A stretch of DNA of 64,000 nt from Papio anubis (GCF_008728515.1 NC_044996.1:126409595-126473594), one strand, 5' to 3'. Shown: positions 1 through 11,574, numbered from the stretch's first letter. The notes: generated by a model from the sequence alone, not told the origin. Made by a program: numbers and translations.

Positions 1-176
1 CTTCCTTTCTTCCTTTCTTCCTTTCTTCCTTTCTTCCTTCCTTTCTTCCTTCCTTTCTTCCTTCCTTTCTTCCTTCCTTTCTTCCTTCCTTTCTTCCTTC
101 CTTTCTTTTCTTTTCTTTTCTTTTCTTTTCTTTTCTTTTCTTTTCTTTTCTTTTCTTTTCTTTTCTTTTCTTTCAT
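1..176. repeat. pyrimidine microsatellite (CTTC/CTTT/TTTTC)
   Basis: Runs of CTTCCTTT units pass into TTTTC pentamers and directly abut the head of a minus-strand Alu. It is best read as an expanded, mutated poly(A) tail of that Alu seen on the opposite strand. It is cut by the window start, so its full length is unknown. Confidence 0.95.
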
Positions 177-469
177 TTGACAGAGTCTCACTCTGTTGCC
201 CAGGCTAGAGTACAGTGGTGCCATCTCAGCTCACTGCAGCCTCTGCCTCCCAGGTTCAAGCAATTCTCTGCCTCAGCCTCCCGACTGGCTGAGATTGCAG
301 GTGCCCGCAACCACGCCCGACTAACTTTTTTTTTTTTTTTTTTGTATTTTTGGTAGAGATGAGGTTTCACCATCTTGGCCAGGTTGGTCTTGAACTCCTG
401 ACCTCGTGATCCACCCGCCTCGGCCTTCCAAAGTGCCGGGATTACAGGCGTGAGCCACCACGCCTGGCC
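177..469 (-). mobile_element. Alu SINE
   Basis: Full dimeric Alu on the minus strand, from GACAGAGTCTCACTCTG to the 5' end GAGCCACCACGCCTGGCC. The middle A-rich linker is enlarged to a long T run at 327-344. Confidence 0.95.
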
Positions 470-944
470 ACATTTTATATTTCAACTCAGTACAAACTTG
501 TATATAATGGAAACAAACTCTCACAAGTCTTTGTCTTTTTCCTGTGTGCAGTGTATTGATATTTTCAATTATCTTTCATCTGTTCTATTTCATTTTAAAC
601 TGATGATCATGATTTTCCAAATTGATTTGACCACCCTTTCATTTGATTTTTTGACCCACAGTTTGAAAAACATTGTTTTGTAAAACTGCTCATTTAGTTT
701 CTAAGCCCCCAAACTGCTGGATTGTGTCCAGAACAGATTCATTTTATATCAGATCCTGCTATGATGCAAAGTGAGTTCATTTATTATGCTCTGAGATCAT
801 TGTAACTACCCATTTCTCTCTTGAATTACTGTGTAGCCTCTAAACCGGTCTTTCAGTGTCTACTTTTGACCTCACAGAATAGCCAATAAATGCAGTCTTA
901 TAAGTCCGTGGCTCAAACTCCCCCCCAATGACCTCTTCCCACAC

Positions 945-1234
945 TTTTTTTTTTTTGAGGTGGAGTCTAGCTCTGTTGCTCAAGCTGGAGTGCAGTGGAG
1001 CGATCTCGGCTCACTGTAACCTCTGTCTCCCGGGTTCAAGAAATTCTCCTGCCTCAGCCTCTCTAGTAGCTAGAACTACAGTTACACACCTCCACGCCTG
1101 GCTAATTTTTATATTTTTAGTAGAGTCGGGGTTTCACCACATTGATCAGGCTGGTCTCGAACTCTTGACCTCAGGTGATCCACCCACCTCGGCCTAAAGT
1201 GCTGGGATTACAGGTGTTAGCCACCGTGCCTGGA
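945..1234 (-). mobile_element. Alu SINE
   Basis: Dimeric Alu, minus strand, first of three head-to-tail copies inserted in an L2. A short T run separates it from the next copy. Confidence 0.95.
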
Positions 1235-1235
1235 C

Positions 1236-1536
1236 TTTTTTTTTCTCTTGAGACGGGATCTCGTTCTTTTGCCCAGACTGGAGTGCAGTGTCATAATCAT
1301 GACTCACTGCAGCCTCAACCTTCCAGGCTTAAGTGATCCTCCCACCTCAACCTCCTGAGCAGCTGGAGGCACTACAGGCTTGCGCCACCATGCCTGGCTA
1401 ATTTTTAAAAAGTTTTTTGTAGTGACAGGATCTCCCTGTGTTGCCCAGGCTGGTCTCGAACTCCTGGATTCAAGCAGTCTTCCTGCCTCCGCCCCTCAAA
1501 GTGCTGAGACTACAGGCATGAGCCTCTGCATCCGGC
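1236..1536 (-). mobile_element. Alu SINE (AluJ-like)
   Basis: Second of three tandem minus-strand Alus. It is more diverged (TCATAATCATGACTCACTGC, TGTAGTGACAGGATCTC) and looks like the old AluJ group. Confidence 0.9.
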
Positions 1537-1541
1537 GTGCA

Positions 1542-1791
1542 CTTTTTTTTTCTTAAAGGAGATGGAGGTCTCAGTCTGTAGCCCAGGCTGGAGTGCAGTG
1601 GTGTGATCATAGCTCACTGCAGCCACAAACTCCTGGGCTCATGCAACCACACCCAGCTAATTTTTGTATTTTTAGTAGGGATGGGGTTTCACCATGTTGG
1701 CCAGTCTGGTCTTGAACTCCTAACCTCAAGTGATCCTCCTGCCTCGGCCTCCCAAAGTGCTGGGATTATGGGTGGGAGCCACCGCACCGCC
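1542..1791 (-). mobile_element. Alu SINE with internal deletion
   Basis: Third tandem minus-strand Alu. About 50 bases of one arm are missing at the jump from CTGGGCTCATG to CAACCACACCC near 1642. Confidence 0.9.
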
Positions 1792-2429
1792 TCCTACCAT
1801 ACTTACAATCAATCCCCAGGGCCTCACTGGTACGTCCTTTACCCCCTATTCTCAACTTCTCCAAACACAGCGTGCTCTGTGCTTGTGTTCCTCACCCAAG
1901 CCAAGCATTTGCCGTGCTGCTTGCCCAGAATGCCATTTCACCAGATATTCACAAGACTTGTTTCTTTGTTTCATTTGGGTCTTCTCTAACCCTCATTCTA
2001 AAACCGCAATCACCACTTACCACAGGAAGGGTCCATTCCTTTATCCCACTTTTGTTTTCTTTGTATCACTGTTACCTGCAATTATGTTATTTACCTATTT
2101 GTTTACTGATGCTGCCTCTTCTTTTCCCTGCTGGAATATAAATTCCAGGAAGGCAGGGACTTTGTGTATTTCGCTCATCATTGTGTTGTCAGGACTTAGA
2201 ACAGCGGGACATAGTAGATGCTTTATCCACGTGTCTAATGACCGAATGAATGAGCCTAGAATCTAGATAAAATCTGACACTTGTCCTAAGAGAAGTGTAA
2301 TGTGCCCTACCTTTCTGTTCCATGTTAGTGTGGAAATTTCTTTAGGTTAAGCGTGGAGTATTTTAATGTAAGCAGTTCATTAACACACTCACCTGGTATC
2401 CACTATATTTCTGACCCTCTCATAATAAT

Positions 2430-2662
2430 AATAACGATAGCTAATATTTACTGAGCAGTTACTACTCTTATTGCTTTACATATATTAACTCTAATCCTCC
2501 CAACCTCTTGAAGCAGGTACAATTCTCATCATTTTACAGGTGAGGAAACTGAGGTACAAAGAAGTTAAGTTGCTTGTCTCAGGTCATACAGAAGGTAAGC
2601 AGCGGGTCCAGGGTTTGAATACAGACCATCTGATTTCAGAGCCTGTGTTCTTAATCACAAGC
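2430..2662 (-). mobile_element. MIR SINE
   Basis: Minus-strand MIR: GCTAATATTTACTGAGCA, then TTTTACAGGTGAGGAAACTG, ending GAGCCTGTGTTCTTAATCAC. Near full length. Confidence 0.9.
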
Positions 2663-2735
2663 TCCTATAGCTAGAGCAAGGAGTGTGCACAATTCCTGAC
2701 CTTTGTAAGCCTGGCATGTTTATGGCTTAGCACAG

Positions 2736-2957
2736 TGGTTCTCAACTGGAGGTGATTTTGCCTACCAGGGGACATTTGACAACGTCAAGAGACATTTTTA
2801 GTTGTCATGACTGGCAGGGTTTGGAGGTGCTACTGGTATCTAGTGGGGAGAGGTCAGGGATGCTGCTAAACATCCTAAAGTGCACAGCACAGCCCCCTCA
2901 CCCCAACAAACAATGATCCAGCCCAAGCGTTAATAGTGCCAAGGTTGAGAAACCCTG
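2736..2957 (+). mobile_element. hAT-type non-autonomous DNA transposon
   Basis: Begins CAGTGGTTCTCAACTGGAGG and ends GGTTGAGAAACCCTG, so it has hAT-like terminal inverted repeats around about 220 bases. The inside (GGGGACATTTGACAACGTC, GCTGCTAAACATCCTA) matches a common mammalian MER1-group element whose exact name I am not sure of. Confidence 0.75.
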
Positions 2958-2963
2958 CCGTGG

Positions 2964-3050
2964 CACAGTGGTTCTGAAAGCCCGCTGCCCATTGGAATCA
3001 CTGGGGGAGCTTGATAAATCGATACCGATGTCCAAGTCTGGTTCCTGACC
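2964..3050 (+). mobile_element. MER20-like hAT fragment
   Basis: CACAGTGGTTCTGAAAGCCC followed by GCCCATTGGAATCACTGGGG resembles the first half of MER20. The second half is missing. It lies only a few bases after another hAT element. Confidence 0.55.
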
Positions 3051-3059
3051 TTAATAAAT

Positions 3060-3401
3060 CTCAAATGGACCTTCAACATGGCCTGCAGTCCTACCATGCT
3101 TGCCTAGTGGGTTTTCTTTTCCATTCTCCAGAACAGCTGTTTGACACCTTTTATTTCCTCTGCCCCTCCTAGATCAGTTGCTGATTCTGGCTCATTCAAC
3201 AGGAGCCTCCTCATATCCCACTACCCAGACCCCCAACACGCCCATATTTGCACAAATAAAGTGTTCCCCACTGCCACTGTGAAACTGTGACTGAAATGTC
3301 CCTAATGGATCCAATGGATCAAAAACTGGCTTCTTTTCTGGGCTCTGGGCTTTGGGTCCCTCATCCTCTTTGTCTTCTCAGGGACATTTTTTTTTTCTTA
3401 A
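3060..3401. other. no feature recognised
   Basis: Unique-looking sequence between hAT relics and an Alu. I see no exon, repeat family or structured motif. Confidence 0.5.
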
Positions 3402-3715
3402 TTTTTTTTTTTTTTTTTTTTTTTTTTTGGAGACAGATTCTTGCCCTGTCACCCAGGCTGGAGTGCAGTGGTGCAATCTCGGCTCACTGTAACCTCTGCC
3501 TCCCGGGTTCAAGTGATTCTCTTGCCTCAGCCGCCTGAGTAGCTGGGACCACAGGTGCCCCCCACCATGCCTGGCTATTTTTCTTTGTATTTTCAGTAGA
3601 GATGGGATTTCGCCATGCTGGCCAGGCTGGTCTCGAACTCCTGGCCTCCGGTGATCCACCCGCTTCAGTCTCCCAAAGTGCTGGGGATTACAGGCGTGAG
3701 CCACCGCACCTGGCC
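3402..3715 (-). mobile_element. Alu SINE
   Basis: Full dimeric Alu, minus strand, with a long T run at its head and GAGCCACCGCACCTGGCC at its 5' end. Confidence 0.95.
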
Positions 3716-4128
3716 TTAACTTTTTATTTAGAAATAATTTTAAACTTTACAAATAAGTTGAACTTTTTAAAAAAAAAGTACAAAGAATACTCCTGTGCCC
3801 TTAATCCAGATTCCTCCGTTGTTAGCATTTTATCCTGTTTGCTTTATCATTTACACTCTTGCTCATGCACCCGGGATTTTCCTGAACCATTTGAGGATAA
3901 ATTTCATGCAGCAAGACCTTTAACTCCTAAATCCTTCAGTAGGGATTTCCTAAGTATAAGAATATTCTCTCAAATAATCACAGCACTGTTATCAACCTCA
4001 GTAAATGTATTGGTAAGACACTGTTATCTAATCTGCCGTTTGTATTCCAATTTTGACAGTAGACCTGATAACATCCTTTACAGCATTTTTGTCCTTCTAG
4101 TACAGGATCCAGTTTAGGGTTGTTGCAT

Positions 4129-4155
4129 TGATTGATTGATTGATTGATTGATTGA
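4129..4155. repeat. (TTGA)n microsatellite
   Basis: About seven TTGA/ATTG units at the position where the poly(A) of the adjoining minus-strand Alu is expected. Confidence 0.9.
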
Positions 4156-4412
4156 GATAGGCTGGAGTGCAGTGGCACCATCTTGGCTCACTGCAACCTC
4201 TGCCTCCCAGGTTCAAGTGATTCTCCTGCCTCAGCCTCCCGAGTAGCTGGGACTACAGGTGTGCACCACTCCCAGCTAATTTTTTTATTTTTAGTAGACA
4301 TGGGGTTTTGCCACGTTGGCCAGGCTGGTCTCAAACTCCTGACCTCAGGTGATCTGCCCACCTCAGGCTCTCAAAGTGTTGAGATTACAGGCGTGAGCCA
4401 CTGCGCCAGCAG
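4156..4412 (-). mobile_element. Alu SINE with target duplication
   Basis: Minus-strand Alu lacking about 25 bases at its 3' end. TTAGGGTTGTTGCAT at 4114-4128 and TTAGGGTTATTGCAT at 4415-4429 form a 15-base target duplication with one mismatch. Confidence 0.9.
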
Positions 4413-4535
4413 GCTTAGGGTTATTGCATCTAGTTGTCGTGTCTCTTAGTCTCTTTTAGTCTGGAACACTTCTATTGCCTTTCTTTGTCCTTTGTAACAT
4501 TGATATTTGGGTTGAATATAGACTATGCCCTCTCC

Positions 4536-4849
4536 TTTTTTGTTTTTTTTTTTTTTTTTTTTTGAGACAGAGTCTCACTCTGTGGCGAGGCTGGAGTACA
4601 GTGGCGCGATCTCGGCTCACTGCAACCTCCACCTCCTGAGTTCAAGCGATTCTCCTGCCTCAGCCTCCCAAGTAGCTGGGATTACAGGTATGAGCCACCA
4701 CGCCCAGCTAATTTTTGTATTTTTAGTAGAGACGGGGTTTCACCATGTTGGCCAGGATGGTCTCAATCTCTTGACCTTGCGATCTACCTGCCTTGGCCTC
4801 CCAAAGTGCTGAGTGCGGGGATTACAGGCGTGAGCTACTGCACTCGGCC
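4536..4849 (-). mobile_element. Alu SINE
   Basis: Full minus-strand Alu followed by a second, separate T run at 4850-4871. A small insertion (GAGTGCGG) sits in the left arm near 4811. Confidence 0.95.
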
Positions 4850-5146
4850 TTTTTTTTTTTTTTTTTTTTTTAATAGAACATTAATCATGTCTGGTTTGTC
4901 TGATGTATCTTGTGACTGGACTCAGGTTATGCATTTTTAGCCTGAACACTGCATGGATGACATTGTCTTTCTCAGGGTATCTTATTTGGAGGCTCACAAT
5001 GTCCATCTCTTCCTCATTGGTGATATTAATTTTGATCAGTTGGTCAAGGCATTGTCTAATTTCTCCACTGTGTAGTTATTGGTTTTTCTTTCCAAATCCG
5101 CAGTCTGTAAAAAGACACAAATATCCTGCTCAAAATTTCCCTCCAG

Positions 5147-5452
5147 GGCCAGGTGTGGTGGCTCACGTCTGTAGTCCCAGTACTTTGAGAGGCTTACGCG
5201 GAAGATCAGTTGCCCAGGTTGGAGTTCCAGACCAACCTGGGCAACGTAGTAAGACCCCGTCTCTACAAAGAAAATTTAAAAATTAGCCAGGCATGGTGGT
5301 ATGTGCCAGTGGTCCCAGCTACTTGGGAGGCTGAGGTATTAGGATCACTTAAACCCAGGAGATCGAGGTTGCGATGAACCGTTATTGGACCACTGCACTC
5401 CAGCCTGGGTGACAGGACAAGACCTGTCTGGAAATAATAATAATAATAATAA
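5147..5452 (+). mobile_element. Alu SINE, (AAT)n tail
   Basis: Plus-strand old Alu beginning GGCCAGGTGTGGTGGCTCAC. The poly(A) tail has turned into an AAT repeat at about 5431-5452. Confidence 0.95.
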
Positions 5453-5779
5453 ATCCCTTTAGATTTAGCATCCGGTGATGATTCTTGTATGATCTAGTCT
5501 TTAATATGGTTGAAAATAATAATTTCCGACTCTAGTATTCCCTCCACATTTGGTCCAGAGCCTGCCCTTCTCCCCTATTTATTGATTGATTCATCTATTT
5601 ATTTTTGGTATGAAATAATGAATTCATATTTTCAAAATAGATCTACAATTCATTACTATACCTAATTACTTTGGTGCACAAATTGTAAAGGACTTTATTA
5701 TGTATTGTTTCCTTCTCTCTTTTCTGCCTATTGAACTCCTCTCTCCCCATTGTTGATCATTCCCATCAGCTTACAATCC

Positions 5780-7425
5780 TGCCCTAATGTCTAATATCTT
5801 TATCAGCTCCATATTCCCCTCCATTCATTCCCTATCCCCATTATTGGTCACCCCTTCTCAGAGGATCTTCTTAAAAGGATGCTCATATTTTATCACTCCA
5901 CATTGTCAGTCCTCAGTGAATCCACATTGGCAAATACAACCATCACTTCTTTACTTACCATGTTTTACTTGGCAGCAGAATTTGACAGTCATTCCCTCCT
6001 TCTTTGACCACTTTCTTCTTGTGGCCCCCAGTATCCTACGCTCTCGTGGTTTTCCTATCTTGCTGGTAGCTCATTCTAAGTCTCCTTGTCCTCTCTCCTA
6101 CCTACGAAGGTTGATGTCCCTCCAAGGCACTGGAAACTCTTCTTCTCTTTCTACCTACTCTCCTGGGATGAGCCCATTCATTCCTATGGCTTTCCATTCC
6201 ATCTAGATGCCAGTACCTCCAGTTGTGACCTTTCATACACTCAAGACTTAAAAATTTGCATGAATCTCTAAGAGGCATTTCAAACTCAGTATTTTCCAAA
6301 GCAAAATCCCGATTCCCTGTCACCCTCATGCAAAACCTGATTCTCTCCCAGTGAAATCCATCTCAGTCCATGACATCACCATTCACTCCATTGTTCAAGC
6401 TCCACACCTACAAGTTTCATGCCCCACATCCAACCCATCAACAAATCTTGTCAATTTGGCTTCTAAACCGTATCCCAAGTCTTCCCACTTCTCTCTATTC
6501 CTACTATTCCACTATACTTCAGTCCTTCCCCATCTCTTTCTTGGATGTTTGCAGTGGCCTCCTAGAATCCGATATCCACATGGCAGCTAGAGCATCTTCT
6601 TACAAGCGTTAGTTGGATTGTGTCATTCCCTATTGGACTATGGAAGTCTGCCATGTTCTGGTCCCTGCCCGTGTTCTATCTCTCTTGCTGACTGTGCTTC
6701 TTTATTGATTCTTCCAGCACATTAACCTCCTTTTAGTTTTTTATACTAACTATTCTGCCTGGAATGTTCTTTCTGTCCTCTTCTTCATCTTCTGTTTTTT
6801 CGTTTTGTTTTGTTTTGTTTTTTGAGATAGAGTCTCGCCCTATCACCCAGGTTGGAGTGCGGTGGCGCAATCTTGGCTCACTGCAACCCCCGCCTCCCGG
6901 GTTCAAGTAATTCTTGTGCCTCAGCCTCCTGAGTAGCTGGAATTATAGGTGTATGCAACCATACCTGGATAATTTTTGTATTTTTAGTAGAGATGACAGG
7001 GTTTTGCCATGTTGGCCAGGCTGGTCTCAAACTCCTGGCCTCAAGTGATCCACCCGCCTTGGCCTCCCAAAGTGCTGGGATTACAGGCGTGAGCCACTGT
7101 GCCTGGTCCCTCCTTCATCTTCTTATTGCTGGTTCCTCATCATTCAGATCTCAGTTTAAATATCTCCTCTTTGATGACCTGATCCAAAATAGCCACCAGG
7201 TTACCATCTGTATCATCTCTACTTTAATTCTCAATGCTGTATTTATTATCTGTTAATTTCCTTGTTGATTTGTACATTTATTGTTCTCTTCTACTCCTTC
7301 CACCCTCCTCACACTAGAATGTGAGCAGGGTCCACATCTTTGCCCCCAGTGCCTAGAATAGTATTTGGCATATAGTATTCAATTTTGGTGTTTAATAAAT
7401 ATTTGATGAATAAATGATACATTTA
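5780..7425 (+). mobile_element. L2 LINE, 3' part of RT region to 3' end
   Basis: About 1.3 kb of L2 without its Alu. The pyrimidine-rich coding relic covers roughly 5780-6700. The 3' end at 7310-7425 has CTAGAATGTGAGCAGGG, CCCAGTGCCTAGAATAG and TTTAATAAATATTTGATGAA. Frame-disrupted throughout, so no protein is expected. Confidence 0.75.
6797..7107 (-). mobile_element. Alu SINE inserted in L2
   Basis: Minus-strand Alu with a TTTTG-rich head. CTTCATCTTCT at 6783-6793 is repeated at 7113-7123 as the target duplication, and L2 sequence resumes directly after it. Confidence 0.95.
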
Positions 7426-7429
7426 ATCC

Positions 7430-8440
7430 TTCATGCATGATTCTCAGCACATGGAAGACACTCAGTAAATGTCCTCTTGTTCCCTTTCCCCAGGAGTACA
7501 TTCTTGTGTCTGGGGCTAGTGTAGAAGTTTCCAGTGAAGACAATCATCTGATAAAGAGATTTGTATTTCTGTATTAGGATCCTGATTATTAGGGTTTCTA
7601 GAAAAAGGGGAATTACATTTTACTGAGAAAAAAAACAGTGATAGAATTCCAGGGATCATTAGTGTCACATTTTTCAGTGTGGGACTTTCCTGGCCCTCCT
7701 AACTACAAGACTGGTTCTCAGATTCCACAAAATTGACATGTTTTATCTTGGGATTCTGATGTGTAAATTTTTGAAACACTTCATTTGGGAGGATCATGTG
7801 GATTTTTAGGTGGGAAGAAGGGGATAGCAAAGGAAGTGGCATTCTTCTCTGCCTTTGTTAATAGTATCATTGCCTCTGCCCATTTCAACGTTAGCTCTGG
7901 TATAACACAGGTGATAAACTGTGTGTGCTATTGAAATCTGAGAAAAGGGCACCAAAAAATGTTTAGTACTTTGTACTGGTCTAAAATTTGTGATTTGAAT
8001 ATATAGGGAGAGCGTGAGGAAGATGCATACTGAAGTGGTTTCCCTTTGAGGTATTATTTGAAGATTAGTTGTGATTTTTGGGAAAGCTCTTGTAGTGGAT
8101 TTTAAAGCTTCCAGGAAAAAATCAGTACAAAGGAACACGACTAATAATTTTGTCAGCAGATGATTCGCTTTTTGACAGAAATGTACCACATGTTTTTTGG
8201 GTATTTGGAGAAATCCTCACCCTTCACCCAGTAGGATTTTTTTTTTAAACTGGGCCAGATGCTTATTGTATTCATAGTTCATACATGAGTCAAGAGCTGG
8301 GTGCCATTACTCACACTTGTGATATTGATCACCTGTTCATCACGATTCATCATTTCTAGCAACCATCCTTATGAAAGCAGGCAAGCGTGTCAAGTAGTAT
8401 TTCATGGACATATTTAGAGGGTTCTTCTTCTTCCTTCTTC
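7430..8440. other. unique non-coding sequence
   Basis: About 1 kb of AT-rich sequence without a repeat I can name. A 127-codon minus-strand ORF (8189-7806) has no recognisable domain, and codon use looks random, so I treat it as chance. Confidence 0.5.
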
Positions 8441-8632
8441 TTTCCTCTTCTTCTTCTTTTTTGAGATAGGGTCTCCCTATATTGCCCAGGCCGGTCTTGA
8501 ACTCCTGGGCTCAAGTGATCCTTCTGCCTCAGCCTAAGTGTTATTCTCTTTGATTCATCCACGAAAGTGGATCCAATGTGTCTACATACATTTTTTAAAT
8601 TAAACTTTTATTGAAGTATAAATTATATACAT
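8430..8632. repeat. source segment of a local inverted duplication
   Basis: A CTT-rich stretch, a 70-base Alu fragment, about 50 unique bases (TTCATCCACGAAAGTGGATC) and the start of an L1ME. The whole combination reappears reverse-complemented at 12209-12420. Confidence 0.85.
8463..8536 (-). mobile_element. Alu fragment
   Basis: Minus-strand remnant, TTGAGATAGGGTCTCCCTA then GCCCAGGCCGGTCTTGAACT. A large internal piece is missing. Confidence 0.8.
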
Positions 8633-9085
8633 TATCAATGTACAGCTCAATGAATTTTCACAAACTGTGCATACCCCTGTCACCAGCCCCCAGATCAAGA
8701 ATCCAACACAAGCAGCCTTTAGAAGCCCTCCTCTTGCCTCCTTTCACTCACTGCCCCCTAAGGGTGGCTACTGTTCTCCCTCGAATGCTACATATTAGTT
8801 GTGCCTGTTCTTAAATTTCCTATATCTGGTACCAGACAGGCTACCTGACTTCTGCTCTGTATTGTTTGTGAATTTCCTCCATATCTTTGCATGTGGTTAT
8901 AGTTGGATGATTGTCACCGCCGAATAATATTCCATTGCATGATTACCGTGGTTTATCCTTTCTACTGCTGATGGCCTTTGTTTGGTTTCCAGCAGTTTTT
9001 GGTTTTTATGAGTGGTGCTGTGGGTAACTCTCTTGCCTATCTTGTAGTGAACATATATGTGCATTACTACCAGGTAAATACCTAA
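8590..9085 (-). mobile_element. L1ME-like 3' end
   Basis: TTTTATTGAAGTATAAATTA, TGTACAGCTCAATGAATTTT and GAATAATATTCCATTGCATG, in the order of an old L1 3' region read backwards. 8897-8978 is copied directly at 12127-12208. Confidence 0.8.
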
Positions 9086-9236
9086 AAGAATGCTTTAAAT
9101 ATATTATTAATAGTTTTTATGGTTGCTGTCAAATTATTTTCTCCTCTGAATGCAATTAGAATTAGTAGCCACGTTTGGACATAACTCACATATCTGTATC
9201 CATAGACAATGATGAGACTTCCTTTCTGTAACTTTT

Positions 9237-9320
9237 TTTTCCTCTCAAACTCCTCAAGCAACCCGCCCGCCTCGGCTTCCCAAACTCCTGGGATTACAGG
9301 CATGAGCCACCGCGCCTGGC
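9237..9320 (-). mobile_element. very short Alu insertion with target duplication
   Basis: Only the Alu 5' part, roughly 80 bases, plus a short T run. CTTTCTGTAACTTTTTT occurs at 9222-9238 and 9320-9336, a perfect 17-base duplication. This is a retroposed 3'-truncated Alu RNA, not a decayed full copy. Confidence 0.85.
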
Positions 9321-9402
9321 TTTCTGTAACTTTTTTATTAAGTTCTAGCATTAGTTGTTTTTACATTTTAATTTTTTTTCCCTCCCTCCCTTGCTTCCTT
9401 CC

Positions 9403-9683
9403 TTTTTTGAGACGGAGTCTCACTCTGTCGCCCGGGCTGGAGTGCAGTGGCGCAATCTTGGCTCACTGCAACCTCCACCTCCTGGAGCGACTCTCCTGCC
9501 TCAGTCTCCCGAGTATCTGGGACTACAGGTGCATGCCACCACGCCTGGCTAATTTTTCGTATTTTTAGTAGAGACTGGGTTTCACTGTGTTAGCCAGGAT
9601 GGTCTCGATCTCCTGACCTTGTGATCCGCCCGCCTCGGCCTCCCAAAGTGCTAGGATTACAGGCATGAGCCACCGCGCCCAGC
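9403..9683 (-). mobile_element. Alu SINE
   Basis: Full minus-strand Alu preceded by a CCCT-rich pyrimidine run. It has ACCTTGTGATCCGCCCGCC, an AluS/Y-type arm, with about 14 bases missing at CACCTCCTGGAGCGACTC. Confidence 0.95.
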
Positions 9684-9689
9684 GTATAC

Positions 9690-10205
9690 TTTAATTTTTT
9701 TTCTAATAATTGGTTTCTATGCTCATTTATTCCTTTACCAACTACCTATATCATATTATCATTTAAAAATATCTGAAGAATTTTAGCTTGCTTTTTCTTT
9801 TCCTGACTGCCCCCACCATCCCCAGCCCCAGCTGTATTTCTTTTGAAATGAAAAAAAAAGCACTCCTGGACCTGCTGAATGTGTTTTGCAGATACAGAGG
9901 CAAAGGTTTACCACCCGAATAGCTTTAGAATGGTACAGGCTTATTCAGCACTGATTCCTAGTCTTGCCAAGGAGAGGTAAAAAGGACAGAGAAAGGAAGA
10001 AAGAAGGAGGTTTAAAAACTAAATTATGTTTTATTTTGTGGTGTTTCGGTTGACAGTAGTGTTTTTCTCTGTCTCCACTCAACTAATCTGGTCATTTGAC
10101 CAACTGGATAGAGCAAATATTGTCTGAAATGAAGCAAATACATTCCATTTGATTTTGGTGGGAGACAAATGTTTAGGCAGAGAGAACAATTAGCAGATAG
10201 TGTCA
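9690..10205. other. unique non-coding sequence
   Basis: No repeat family, exon signature or structure recognised. Confidence 0.5.
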
Positions 10206-10345
10206 CGCACAGCAGTGCCTTTCAAATGCCAACGTGCAAAATGATTGCCTGGGGATCTTGTTAAAAAGCATATGCGGATTCAGCAGCTTTGGGACTGGCC
10301 AGAGATTTCTGCATTGCAGCTCCTGGGTGAGGTGACGGTGCTTGC
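10206..10345 (-). mobile_element. MER5-group hAT fragment
   Basis: GCAGTGCCTTTCAAATGCCA then TGATTGCCTGGGGATCTTGT and CAGAGATTTCTGCATTGCAG resemble an old MER5/MER3-type element. It is degraded and lacks a clear far end. Confidence 0.5.
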
Positions 10346-10570
10346 TGTTGGGCGGGGTGGGGGAGGAGGGAGAGCTGCACTTTGAGTAGCGAAGCTTTGG
10401 AACGCAGCTGCCTCCATGTTCCTGGGGATTCTGTGGAGTATTTGCCAGTTGCCCACTGATGGATGATAAACAGCTCTCCCAAGTGCCCCTCTGGGCTTGT
10501 CCTCTCAGCACTGCCGGCAGAACCAGGTTGTGTGTAGCCTGCATTAAAGCGGCAAAGTCCAGGGCTCTTC

Positions 10571-10879
10571 CTTTTTTTTTTTTTTTTTTTTTTTTTTGAG
10601 ACGGAGTCTCACTCTGTCACCCAGGCTGGAGTGCAGTGGCACGATCTCGGCTCACTGCAACCTCCACCTCCCTGGTTCAAGCGATTCTCGTGCCTCAGCC
10701 TCCTGAGTAGCTGGGATTACAGGTGCCTGCCACCACGCCTGGCTAATTTTTGTATTTTTAGTAAAGACGGGGTTTCACCGTGTTGCCCAGGCTGGTCTTG
10801 AACTCCTGGCCTCAAGTGATCTGCCCACCTTGGCCTCCCAAAGTGCTGGGATTACAGGCGTGAGCCACTGCACCTGGCC
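10571..10879 (-). mobile_element. Alu SINE
   Basis: Full minus-strand Alu with an uninterrupted T run of over 20 bases. Confidence 0.97.
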
Positions 10880-10881
10880 GC

Positions 10882-11250
10882 AGTGCTTTTTTTTTAACCT
10901 CGAATAGCGACTTCTTTCTAACTTCCCTCACCTGGACTCTCCTCAAATATCTCATAACACCTGAAGAGAAACCACTAACCTCCTCAAACACACGCCAAAC
11001 CAAAACACACACACACAAACACACACGATCCCAGATACTGACATGGAGAAAGGAGTAGGGTGGGGCAGGCATGAAGCCACCTTCTTTTCTCCTGGCTTCG
11101 CTATCGCACACTTCCTCATTCATTCCAGAGCAACTAGGTGTCTGTTTCAACATCCCTGGCCCCACCATTGTAGCACACACCAACTGCCTTCCAGCCACGA
11201 GCTGCACATTTCTCTGCACATTTCTCTGTGGGGGCCATCTTTACACACCC
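10882..11250. other. unique sequence with small AC-rich tract
   Basis: Holds an impure AC-rich tract at about 11003-11028 and otherwise nothing I recognise. ORFs here overlap in several frames without family resemblance. Confidence 0.5.
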
Positions 11251-11299
11251 ATGCTGCAGGCTGGAAGTGCCAGGGAATTAATAGCTCCCACCCCACCCC

Positions 11300-11574
11300 A
11301 GGAGCAGCCCTCAACCAATGCCTGTTGCAAGTCAGTGGATCTATACCCCAGCTCTTTTGCCCTCAAGTGGGATAATTCAGACCGGTGTTCTACACTGGCT
11401 TCCAGAATTCCCCAGAAGGACTAAACTCCCATTGCTCCCAGTGGTGACTGGCTTGATAACGCCATCTATTGGCTGCCTTCCTGCCCCAACTCACATGTCC
11501 ACTCTATCTGTTCCCTGGGGTCACATCCTAAATAAACTACTTGATCTTGAATATGTGCCAAAGAGTTACCTTCT
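11300..11574 (+). mobile_element. LTR-like 3' end, first part
   Basis: CTATTGGCTGCCTTCC followed by GGGTCACATCCTAAATAAAC, an AATAAA in an LTR-like setting. It continues after the nested insertions at 12893-12925 (AAGGAACCCAACTAAGGC). Family not identified. Confidence 0.5.

Larger units (their letters stand above)
830..2265 (+). mobile_element. L2 LINE, interrupted by three Alus
   Basis: 830-940 resembles L2 body. After the Alu cluster, 1793-2265 continues with the L2 3' region: the phrase CCAGGAAGGCAGGGAC, then a CTTAGAACAGCGGGACATAG segment and a terminal ATGAATGAG. It is an ancient non-coding relic; ORFs across it are chance. Confidence 0.7.
3718..5690 (-). mobile_element. old L1M 3' end, broken by three Alus
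   Basis: Pieces 3718-4128, 4415-4535, 4872-5146 and 5456-5690 follow the order of an old L1 3' UTR read backwards: TTAGAAATAATTTTAAAC, a stretch with TACAGGATCCAGTTTAGGG, TAGTTGTCGTGTCTCTTAGTC, and ATTGGTGATATTAATTTTGATCAG. Three Alus split it. No coding capacity remains. Confidence 0.75.

Noticed and set aside
5787..6206. 139-codon ORF
   Set aside because: Falls within an L2 coding relic read in a shifted frame; no start context, splice support or domain.
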